NCBI GenBank assembly: GCA_902775075.1
Contig: CACYKX010000145.1
Span: 1 to 8,576, forward strand
Origin: an uncultured Prevotellaceae bacterium
GTDB lineage: Bacteria; Bacteroidota; Bacteroidia; Bacteroidales; Bacteroidaceae
Direction: 5' to 3'
Length of the DNA stretch: 8,576 nt
Made by a program: the position numbers and the translations under genes. Each line of letters starts with the position of its first letter. Positions within the stretch are counted from its first letter, which is position 1. Shown piece by piece: positions 1 through 5,806 of the stretch. The notes under the pieces are model-generated. The model worked only from the letters and a program-made list of their open reading frames with translations, did not search any database and had not been told where the DNA came from.

Positions 1-10
1 TAGTCTCAAA

Positions 11-210
11 TCTCAAATCTCAGTTAGTTTTTCGAGGGGTATAACTTTGTACTTTCTGCGAAATTATCTGACAGATGTTTTTCTTAATATAATTATTATT
101 ATATAAATTATATTATTATATTATATATTATATATTATAAGAGAAAAATATATACAAATCTGACAAATTGGAAAAATACCACTACCCAAAAAACTAACTG
201 AGATTTGAGA
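11..210. repeat. AT-rich element bounded by 22-bp inverted repeats
   Basis: Bases 11-32 and 189-210 are perfect reverse complements (core TCTCAAATCTCAGTTAG plus a T-run). Between them lies a very AT-rich core, roughly 84-139, made almost only of TAT/ATA runs. The left arm is preceded by another copy of its heptamer TCTCAAA (4-10), and the right arm is followed by a further GAGAC-type half. A TAACTTTG promoter-like box sits just inside the left arm (42-49), and CTGACA motifs occur on both sides of the core. It could be a non-coding MITE-like element, or a regulatory region for a gene lost or lying to the left. No coding capacity or target duplication is visible because the left flank is cut off. 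Confidence 0.6.
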
Positions 211-302
211 CAACTGAGACTCCTAACATAGTTAACAAAACGTAAAACATTGATTATCAACAGATTACATGGATTCTACAAAACAGACATCACAGCTACC
301 TC

Positions 303-388
303 TTCTCCTATGATGCCAAAATTCGGCAAAAATACCGGATGTACATTCTCCTATGATGCCAAAATTCGGCAAAAATACCGGATGTACA
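303..388. repeat. 43-bp perfect tandem duplication
   Basis: Bases 303-345 and 346-388 are identical 43-mers in direct head-to-tail array. Each unit begins TTCTCCTATGATGCC, contains an imperfect GCC-N7-GGC dyad and ends CCGGATGTACA. There are only two copies and no spacer, so it is not a CRISPR. Perfect identity implies a recent duplication or ongoing slippage. The copy number could vary between strains. Confidence 0.9.
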
Positions 389-588
389 AGGCTTTTAAGC
401 GCTCAAATCTCGCCTGATATGCGCACAGTTATCGTTCCGATGCTTTTTTCTGCTTTGGGGCTTACATCTCACCCCCCGCCAAGTACGAATTATCGCCTAT
501 ATCCTGGGGGAGCCGTAAAGAAACGTATAAGAAGGCATCGAAAGGAACGTAACGTATCACAACGCATCATCGCCATTTTCGGATGTCG

Positions 589-596
589 TATCTTTG
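589..596 (+). promoter_or_regulatory. possible -7 box upstream of the small heat-shock gene
   Basis: TATCTTTG matches the Bacteroidetes -7 consensus TAnnTTTG exactly, and a TTTGCAAA context follows, as at other promoters in this window. No good -33 TTTG lies 19-21 bp upstream. If it is used for the heat-shock gene, the leader would be about 245 nt and would contain the ATGGCA cluster. Confidence 0.35.
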
Positions 597-678
597 CAAA
601 CGTCATCCAGAAACAAAGCACCGTCCACCACCCCTTTCCGAAGGAATCTCGAATAACTGACGAATTGTCAGCAGCAAA

Positions 679-719
679 TTGCCATCATGGCAAAATATGG
701 CAGAATTAAGACCATGGCA
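679..719. promoter_or_regulatory. ATGGCA motif cluster with 15-bp palindrome
   Basis: TTGCCATCATGGCAA (679-693) is a perfect dyad with 7-bp arms around one central base. The half-site ATGGCA recurs at 697-702 and 714-719, the latter within a CCATGG palindrome. This spacing of one palindrome and two extra half-sites resembles an operator or a leader hairpin ahead of the heat-shock gene. It does not resemble the CIRCE operator. Function is inferred only from symmetry and position. Confidence 0.35.
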
Positions 720-835
720 CATAAGTTGCATTTCAGGTTAGTGAAAGCTGAAGCAATAAGCTGAAGGATTCAACAAGTATCCAACAACTCAAACCGAGGC
801 CGCAACAAAATTTGATATGGATTAAAAACAAAATT

Positions 836-842
836 AGGAGGT
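836..842 (+). promoter_or_regulatory. strong Shine-Dalgarno site fixing the hsp20 start
   Basis: AGGAGGT lies 7 nt before the ATG at 850. It rules out the in-frame TTG at 844, which would sit only 1 nt from it. Such a full anti-SD match is uncommon in Bacteroidetes, and no comparable site precedes the other genes here, so this gene may be translated at high rate. Confidence 0.85.
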
Positions 843-849
843 ATTGATT

Positions 850-1287
850 ATGTTGTTAGCTCGTAGAAACAATGAACAAAATTGGTTGAACAATTGGTTT
901 GATGATAGCTTTTTCGACACAGACCTGATGCCACGTGTAAACGCTACAGCACCTGCTGTCAATGTCAAGGAGAATGATAAGGCTTACGTGATGGACATCG
1001 CCGCTCCGGGACTTAAGAAGGAGTTTGTACGCATGAATGTGGATCAAGATGGTAATTTGAATGTGGCCATCGAGAACAAGATGGAACATAAACAGGAGAA
1101 CAAGAAAGAACATTATCTGCGTCGTGAATTCTCTTACTCTAACTATGAACAGACATACGTCTTACCGGACGATGTGGATAAGGATAAGATTTCTGCTAAG
1201 GTCAACGATGGTATTCTTGAAATCAATATGCCGAAGTTGGCTCCACAGGAGATAAATAAGACTTTAAAGAAAATCAATATAGAGTAG
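850..1287 (+). CDS. hsp20: small heat-shock protein, Hsp20/alpha-crystallin family
   Basis: This encodes a 145-residue ATP-independent cytoplasmic holdase that would bind unfolding proteins under stress and hand them to ATP-dependent chaperones. A short Asn/Trp/Phe-rich N-terminal arm (1-30) precedes the alpha-crystallin domain (about 34-128). That domain carries the conserved PGL (53-55) and an A-x-x-x-N-[D]-G-I-L segment (116-123). The C-terminal tail ends in an I-N-I (IxI) anchor at 142-144, used for oligomer assembly. Length and architecture are normal for bacterial Hsp20. The start at 850 is set by the Shine-Dalgarno sequence. The gene is monocistronic, with a long upstream leader region and an intrinsic terminator directly downstream. 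Confidence 0.95.
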   Translation: MLLARRNNEQNWLNNWFDDSFFDTDLMPRVNATAPAVNVKENDKAYVMDIAAPGLKKEFVRMNVDQDGNLNVAIENKMEHKQENKKEHYLRREFSYSNYEQTYVLPDDVDKDKISAKVNDGILEINMPKLAPQEINKTLKKINIE

Positions 1288-1314
1288 TTTTGCAACTTTG
1301 TTTTCTCTTCGTAC

Positions 1315-1350
1315 AGGCCGCAGAAAACTCTTCCGCGGCCTTTTCTTTTT
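1315..1350 (+). terminator. intrinsic terminator after hsp20
   Basis: AGGCCGC (1315-1321) pairs perfectly with GCGGCCT (1335-1341). After one mismatch the stem is extended by GAA/TTC inside, leaving a 5-nt loop. It is followed at once by a T-rich run (1341-1350). It sits 27 nt after the hsp20 stop codon and separates hsp20 from the GTPase gene. Confidence 0.88.
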
Positions 1351-1416
1351 GGCACGAAGTTTGCCACTCTACCCCTTGGTGACAATAGACATAAATAATA
1401 AAATATAAACATAGAT

Positions 1417-2556
1417 ATGAAAATCAACGAAATTCCTGTACTCTTGCTTACCGGCTATCTGGGAAGTGGTAAGACTACGCTCTTGAATCGTATTCTCGGT
1501 AATAAACGCGGTATCAAGTTTGCCGTCATTGTCAACGATATTGGTGAGGTGAATATCGACGAGGCGCTTATCGCTAAGGATGGTATCGTCGGACAACAGG
1601 ACGATAGCCTGGTTCCGCTCTCCAACGGCTGTATCTGCTGTACCTTGAAGATGGACCTCGTGAAGCAATTGAGCGACATCGCCGAGACTGGCAATTTCGA
1701 TTATATCGTCATCGAGGCTAGTGGTATCTGTGAGCCTGCCCCTATCGCTCAGACGATCAGTATATACCCTAAGATGTATCCTGACTATGCGCGCAAGGCG
1801 GTGGCTAAACTCGATGCTATCGTTACCGTGGTGGACGCTCTGCGCATCCGTGATGAGTTTGCTAATGGTAATGATTTGCTAGGCAACGACTTCGGTGAGG
1901 ATGACTTGGAGAGCCTCGTTATCCAACAGGTGGAATTCTGTAATAAGATTCTCCTCAACAAGGCTTCTGAGGTATCGAAAGAGGAACTGGCTGAGGTAAC
2001 GAAGATCTTGAAGACGATTCAACCTCAAGCTGAGATCATCCCTTGTGACTATGGCGATGTTGACTTTGATAAAATTCTGAATACGCATCTCTTCGACTTC
2101 GAGAAGGTGGCTACTTCGGCACGATGGATTGCTGCCATGGAGGACGATGACGATGATTTGGAAAACGAGGAAAGTGGTGAGGCTCTAGAATATGGTATCG
2201 GTACTTTCGTGTATCGTAGTAGACGGCCTTTCGACTTGTCGCTCTTCGATGAATTTATCGCTCGCAAATGGCCTAAGACGGTGATCAGATGCAAGGGTAT
2301 CTGCTATTTCCGTGATGAAAAGGATACTTGCTATGTCTTTGAGCAGGCTGGTAAACAGGTGGGACTGAAAAACGCAGGACAATGGTATGCTACGATGCCT
2401 GCCGACCAACTGAAGGATTTCATGGCCAAGAACCCTGGTTTGCAACGTGACTGGGATGAGAAGTATGGTGACCGTATGCAGAAACTGGTCTTCATCGGTC
2501 AGAATATGGACGAGGCCGCTATCACGGCTGAACTCGATAAATGTTTGATGGATTAA
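1417..2556 (+). CDS. COG0523/CobW-type GTP-binding protein (G3E family)
   Basis: This encodes a 379-residue cytoplasmic P-loop GTPase of the G3E family (YjiA/ZigA/CobW relatives), proteins that handle or insert metals such as zinc. Walker A is GYLGSGKTT (13-21). The family metal-site motif CxCC is at 72-75 (GCICC), and the EASG motif (100-103) stands where ESSG/ExSG is usual. The G4 base-recognition motif reads NKAS (181-184) instead of NKxD. A strongly acidic linker (242-252) replaces the His-rich loop common in this family, and the CobW C-terminal domain spans about 262-375. yfcE follows after only 10 nt, so the two are probably co-transcribed. No clear promoter box lies in 1351-1416. Metal specificity and partner cannot be read from the sequence. 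Confidence 0.92.
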   Translation: MKINEIPVLLLTGYLGSGKTTLLNRILGNKRGIKFAVIVNDIGEVNIDEALIAKDGIVGQQDDSLVPLSNGCICCTLKMDLVKQLSDIAETGNFDYIVIEASGICEPAPIAQTISIYPKMYPDYARKAVAKLDAIVTVVDALRIRDEFANGNDLLGNDFGEDDLESLVIQQVEFCNKILLNKASEVSKEELAEVTKILKTIQPQAEIIPCDYGDVDFDKILNTHLFDFEKVATSARWIAAMEDDDDDLENEESGEALEYGIGTFVYRSRRPFDLSLFDEFIARKWPKTVIRCKGICYFRDEKDTCYVFEQAGKQVGLKNAGQWYATMPADQLKDFMAKNPGLQRDWDEKYGDRMQKLVFIGQNMDEAAITAELDKCLMD

Positions 2557-2566
2557 GGGATAAACT

Positions 2567-3103
2567 ATGAAATATCTCGTCATCTCTGACATTCATGGAT
2601 CGCTCCCAGCACTCGATAAGGCACTTGAATTTTATCGTGAACAGAAATGCGATATGTTGCTGATTCTCGGTGATATATTGAACTATGGCCCACGAAACGG
2701 ATTACCAGAGGGCCTTGACCCTAAGGGAATTGCGGAGCGATTGAACGCCATGGCTGACAACATCGTGGCCATCAGGGGTAATTGTGACTCTGAGGTAGAC
2801 CAGATGTTGCTCTCCTTCCCAATCATGCAGGATTATGCCTTGCTCGTGGATGAGGGCAAGAAGTTGCTCCTCACCCATGGTCATCTGTATAATAAGTCGA
2901 ACCTTCCTCCTGGCAGGTTTGATTATGTATTACAGGGGCATACGCACCTCTACGAACTCAGTAAACTGGAGAATGGTACTGTGGTATGCAACACGGGGAG
3001 TGTCACATTCCCAAAAGGCGGCAGAGTTCCGTCTATGGCAATATACGAAAAAGGTAAGATAACACTCTATTCGCTCGACGGCAAAGTATTACAGACAGAG
3101 TAA
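2567..3103 (+). CDS. yfcE: YfcE-type metal-dependent phosphodiesterase
   Basis: This 178-residue calcineurin-like metallophosphoesterase is predicted to be cytoplasmic and to use Mn2+ or a similar metal. The metal-binding and catalytic blocks are all present: D-x-H (D8, H10), GDILNYGPRN (35-44), GNCD (71-74), HGH (104-106) and GHTH (124-127), followed by NTGS (142-145). The stretches GPRN-LPEG and GNCDSEVDQMLL closely match what I recall of E. coli YfcE, and the length agrees. The physiological substrate of YfcE is not established; the family hydrolyses phosphodiesters in vitro. It is tightly linked behind the CobW-type GTPase, and its last 15 bp overlap the 3' end of the convergent FolK-like gene. 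Confidence 0.95.
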   Translation: MKYLVISDIHGSLPALDKALEFYREQKCDMLLILGDILNYGPRNGLPEGLDPKGIAERLNAMADNIVAIRGNCDSEVDQMLLSFPIMQDYALLVDEGKKLLLTHGHLYNKSNLPPGRFDYVLQGHTHLYELSKLENGTVVCNTGSVTFPKGGRVPSMAIYEKGKITLYSLDGKVLQTE

Positions 3104-3472
3104 TTCTTGATATAACGTATTGATATATGGTCGTGACCAGTCTTTCTCATGATGGCGGTCATGACCATATTTTATGATATCAATATCGATCTTGACGATG
3201 CTTTGGCGATGTTCTTCCTTCGTACTATGCAAACTCGCCTCTATGTCGTCGAGAAAATGGGCAATGGTATCAAGAGGCAACGGGGTGTTCACCATAGCTA
3301 GACAATTGAGAAATTTATCGCTCTCCACACCTATCGGATCGGTCCACATCATACGACTGAAAACCATCTTGCCATGAAAATATCCTTGCAGCAAGTCGAT
3401 GGCTTTTCGCATATTCTGCTCCTGGTGGATGTTGGAGCCTAAAGCTATTATCAATTGTCTGTTTTCTATCAT
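3089..3472 (-). CDS. short divergent FolK-like protein (HPPK fold)
   Basis: This 127-residue protein is related to 6-hydroxymethyl-7,8-dihydropterin pyrophosphokinase, the folate-pathway enzyme. What fits: ALGSN (10-14), a T-D-P-I-G block (44-48), FLNCL (54-58) and the DxD pair (D96, D98) in KIDIDIIKYG. What does not fit: the usual GR-x-R...PR segment before the DxD pair is missing (SIVK in its place), the C-terminal HP-x4-R-x-FV-x2-PL block is replaced by DWSRPYINTLYQEL, and the chain is about 30 residues shorter than typical FolK. It may be a divergent paralogue with altered or lost activity. Its 3' end overlaps yfcE on the other strand. It is transcribed divergently from the glucosaminidase gene, with a promoter-like box 18 nt before its start. 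Confidence 0.8.
   Translation of the reverse strand: MIENRQLIIALGSNIHQEQNMRKAIDLLQGYFHGKMVFSRMMWTDPIGVESDKFLNCLAMVNTPLPLDTIAHFLDDIEASLHSTKEEHRQSIVKIDIDIIKYGHDRHHEKDWSRPYINTLYQELLCL
3125..3170 (+). terminator. possible terminator hairpin for the GTPase-yfcE unit, inside folK-like
   Basis: ATATGGTCGTGACC (3125-3138) pairs with GGTCATGACCATAT (3157-3170) over 14 bp with one G-U wobble and an 18-nt loop. The right arm contains the perfect palindrome GGTCATGACC. A short T run (TTTT, 3170-3173) follows on the plus strand, 70 nt after the yfcE stop. It could end plus-strand transcription, although it is antisense to the C-terminal codons of the FolK-like gene. The T-run is weak, so termination is uncertain. 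Confidence 0.45.
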
Positions 3473-3489
3473 CTGAATTGGAATTCGTG

Positions 3490-3497
3490 CAAAGTTA
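3490..3497 (-). promoter_or_regulatory. -7 box for the FolK-like gene
   Basis: On the minus strand this reads TAACTTTG, an exact TAnnTTTG match, 17 nt before the start codon. It implies a leader of only about a dozen bases. No clear -33 box is seen. It forms the left half of a divergent promoter region. Confidence 0.55.
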
Positions 3498-3514
3498 CTA
3501 AAAATATTGAATTA

Positions 3515-3548
3515 TTTGGCGCTATATGGCTTATTTTTCTTAAATTTG
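3515..3548 (+). promoter_or_regulatory. promoter of the glucosaminidase-M64-DUF5103 unit
   Basis: The -33-like TTTG (3515-3518) and the -7 TAAATTTG (3541-3548) are separated by 22 bp, close to the 19-21 bp usual in Bacteroidetes. The expected start of transcription near 3553 gives a short leader before the ATG at 3571. Confidence 0.6.
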
Positions 3549-3570
3549 CGCATAAATTAGTACTTTAAGG

Positions 3571-4485
3571 ATGAAGAAAATTTTATTGCTTGGTCTATCG
3601 CTTTTCATGATGCTCCACGTGGCAGCTCAGATACGACCAAATCAGGCTTACTATAATTATATCAATCAATACAAGGATTTGGCTATCGAGGAGATGATGC
3701 GCTATCGTATTCCTGCCAGTATCACGTTGGCTCAAGGCTTGCTCGAAAGTCGCGCTGGATTGAGCGACTTGGTTCGACAGGGCAATAATCATTTCGGTAT
3801 CAAATGCCATAATTGGACTGGCCCGACGCAATATCATGATGATGATGAAGCGGGCGAATGTTTTCGTGTGTATGCGGACGCTAAGGAGAGTTATGAGGAT
3901 CATAGCAAGTTCTTGGCCCGTCAACCGCGGTATAGCAGTCTGTTCAATCTCAGTATCTATGATTACAAGGGATGGGCGTATACGTTGAAATCATGCGGAT
4001 ATGCCACGAGCCCTACTTATGCCAGTAAGTTGATTCAGATCATCGAGCTCTATCATCTTGATCGCTACGACCGTGCTACGGGTTATGACCGTTTCATGGC
4101 GCAACATAGTGGCGCTGATATGCTGGGAAACAAGAAACTTCTCCATCCAATCAAGATTTTCAATAAGAACTATTATCTGTATGCTCGTGAGGGGGATACC
4201 TTCAAGAGTATTGGCGAAGAGGTGGGCATCAGCTGGCGCAAACTCGCCAAATATAATGAGCGCAATAAGAAGGATGTGCTCCATAAGGGTGATATCATAT
4301 ATCTAAAGAAGAAACGCAACAAGGCACCTAAGGAGTATAAGAATTACGTGCATGTCGTCAAGGATGGCGAAAGTATGTATCTTATCGCTCAGAAGTATGG
4401 CATTCGCCTAAAGAGCCTCTATAAGTTAAATCTTCTTTCTCCTGATTATCAGATATATACAGGAGCTCGTCTGAGGGTAAGATAA
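3571..4485 (+). CDS. secreted N-acetylglucosaminidase (GH73-type) with two LysM repeats
   Basis: This 304-residue exported peptidoglycan hydrolase would cleave the glycan chain next to N-acetylglucosamine, probably in the periplasm during wall growth or separation. A signal peptide (1-19) ends in VAA before Q20. The glucosaminidase domain spans about 33-165, with the catalytic-Glu motif LLES (E59), NNHFGIKC (72-79) and YATSPTYASKL (144-154). Two C-terminal LysM peptidoglycan-binding repeats lie at about 201-246 and 258-303. This order is standard for Bacteroidetes housekeeping glucosaminidases. It is the first gene of a probable three-gene export unit: the M64 gene follows after 39 nt with no visible terminator. 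Nothing is missing or broken. Confidence 0.93.
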   Translation: MKKILLLGLSLFMMLHVAAQIRPNQAYYNYINQYKDLAIEEMMRYRIPASITLAQGLLESRAGLSDLVRQGNNHFGIKCHNWTGPTQYHDDDEAGECFRVYADAKESYEDHSKFLARQPRYSSLFNLSIYDYKGWAYTLKSCGYATSPTYASKLIQIIELYHLDRYDRATGYDRFMAQHSGADMLGNKKLLHPIKIFNKNYYLYAREGDTFKSIGEEVGISWRKLAKYNERNKKDVLHKGDIIYLKKKRNKAPKEYKNYVHVVKDGESMYLIAQKYGIRLKSLYKLNLLSPDYQIYTGARLRVR

Positions 4486-4524
4486 AACCTTGGGATGAAC
4501 TAAAACTTAAAAATACGCTAAAAT

Positions 4525-5772
4525 ATGAAGATGTTTTGCAGATCTATCTGTTTGTGGATGTGCCTGTTCCTTGTGATGGGGGCAAAGGCACAAAAGTTTG
4601 AGGATTATTTCGTAGACCGTACCTTGCGTATCGACTACAATTTTAGTGGTAATGTCAAGGAACAGCATATTTCCGTGGATGAGCTCGCTACTTCTCCGCA
4701 TTGGTATGGTAAGCGACAGCATTTGGCTGAGTTGCCTGTGGAGGGTAATGGTCAAATCACAGTTCGTGACCATCGTTCACAACGGATCATCTATCGTTAT
4801 TGTTTCTCTACGCTCTTCCAAGAATGGCTTACGAATGATGAAGCAAAACGTGTATCACGCAGTTTTGAGAATGTTTTTCTCATCCCGATGCCTAAGGATA
4901 CGGTGGATGTAACTATCGACTTGAGAAATAACCGACGGGTCATCACGTCAACTCTTACGCATCAGGTGGTTCCTACGGATATTTTGATTCGACATATCGG
5001 AGAAAAGAACCTTACCCCCTATGATATTGTGCAACGCCCTGCGGACAGTACGAAATGTATCCGTATCGCCTTCGTCGCCGAGGGGTATACCAAACAGGAG
5101 ATGGATGTTTTTCGTCAGGATGTAAATCGGGCTATGGGAGCGTTGTTCGCTCATGAACCATTCAAGAGTCTGCGCAACAGATTCGAGGTCGTTGTGGTAT
5201 GTGCGCCTTCTGAGGAAAGTGGCACGAGTGAACCTTCTAAAGGTATCTGGAAGAATACGGTATTACATTCTCACTTCGACACTTTCTATAGCGATAGATA
5301 TCTAACAACCTTGAATATCAAGGATTTACACAATGTTTTAGCGGGCATCCCTTATGAACATATCATCATCCTTGTGAATACTTCTACCTATGGCGGTGGC
5401 GGCATCCTCAACAGTTATAATCTGTCGGCTGCGCATCATCCTTATTCGTTACCGGTCATTGTACATGAGTTTGGTCATAGTTTTGCAGGATTGGCTGACG
5501 AATATGCTTACGAGAATGAACCGATTCCGATGTATCCACACGATGTGGAACCTTGGGAAAAGAATATTACCACAAAGGTCGACTTTCACGACAAATGGGA
5601 GAACTTGATTCATAAGGTGGATGGCATTGGCCTCTACGAGGGTGCTGGATATAGTCTGAATGGGGTATATCGTGGTTTTAAGGATTGTCGTATGCGAACC
5701 AATTCCTTCCCTACTTTCTGCCCTGTTTGTGAACAGGCTATCAGAAGATATATCGATTTCTTTACTAAATAA
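4525..5772 (+). CDS. secreted M64 family zinc metallopeptidase
   Basis: This 415-residue exported protein is of the M64 (IgA peptidase-like) family. A signal peptide (1-22) ends in AKA before Q23. Residues about 24-150 form the beta-rich M64 N-terminal domain typical of Bacteroidetes members. The catalytic domain follows, with FVAEGYT (183-189) and the zinc motif HEFGH (314-318) continued by SFAGLADE (319-326). H314 and H318 are zinc ligands and E315 the catalytic base; D325 or E326 could supply a further ligand, by inference. Paired Cys near the end (C388, C399, C402) may matter structurally. Most members are uncharacterised. The IgA1-cleaving activity known from a much longer clostridial protein should not be assumed. 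The downstream plug-like gene starts 34 nt after the stop. Confidence 0.92.
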   Translation: MKMFCRSICLWMCLFLVMGAKAQKFEDYFVDRTLRIDYNFSGNVKEQHISVDELATSPHWYGKRQHLAELPVEGNGQITVRDHRSQRIIYRYCFSTLFQEWLTNDEAKRVSRSFENVFLIPMPKDTVDVTIDLRNNRRVITSTLTHQVVPTDILIRHIGEKNLTPYDIVQRPADSTKCIRIAFVAEGYTKQEMDVFRQDVNRAMGALFAHEPFKSLRNRFEVVVVCAPSEESGTSEPSKGIWKNTVLHSHFDTFYSDRYLTTLNIKDLHNVLAGIPYEHIIILVNTSTYGGGGILNSYNLSAAHHPYSLPVIVHEFGHSFAGLADEYAYENEPIPMYPHDVEPWEKNITTKVDFHDKWENLIHKVDGIGLYEGAGYSLNGVYRGFKDCRMRTNSFPTFCPVCEQAIRRYIDFFTK

Positions 5773-5806
5773 TTCTCCGGGCTTCGTCATGGATATGGGT
5801 CATGGA

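Larger units (their letters stand above)
1..849. other. long intergenic region, no convincing gene
   Basis: Nothing here reads as a real gene. The longest open frame (353-709, 118 codons) starts inside a tandem repeat, has a basic, low-coherence composition, resembles no family I know and runs across a promoter-like TATCTTTG box, so I do not call it. The region holds an inverted-repeat AT-rich element (11-210), a 43-bp tandem duplication (303-388), a possible promoter (589-596) and a cluster of ATGGCA motifs (679-719). It ends at the ribosome binding site of the small heat-shock gene. That a different frame around 440-550 once coded for something cannot be excluded. Confidence 0.7.

Noticed and set aside
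303..388. Possible CRISPR or attachment site
   Set aside because: Only two directly abutting copies with no spacers, and no cas or integrase gene in the window.
353..709. 118-codon open frame in the left intergenic region
   Set aside because: It begins inside the 43-bp tandem repeat, spans a TATCTTTG box, has an unconvincing composition and resembles no family.
745..766. AAGCTGAAG direct repeat before hsp20
   Set aside because: Two 9-bp copies 13 bp apart start to start are too little to support a regulatory site.
844..849. TTG start two codons upstream for hsp20
   Set aside because: It lies 1 nt after the Shine-Dalgarno sequence, while the ATG at 850 has normal 7-nt spacing.
3089..3472. 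Calling the minus-strand gene a standard folK
   Set aside because: Key substrate-binding and C-terminal blocks are missing, so the enzymatic assignment is not safe.
4525..5772. Calling the M64 protein an IgA protease
   Set aside because: Only the family motif supports it. That activity was shown for a much longer clostridial protein, and most Bacteroidetes members are untested.
5660..5806. N-terminal extension of the plug-like protein, overlapping the M64 gene
   Set aside because: The ATG at 5807 gives a complete signal peptide; the extension would bury it and is just another frame of the M64 gene.
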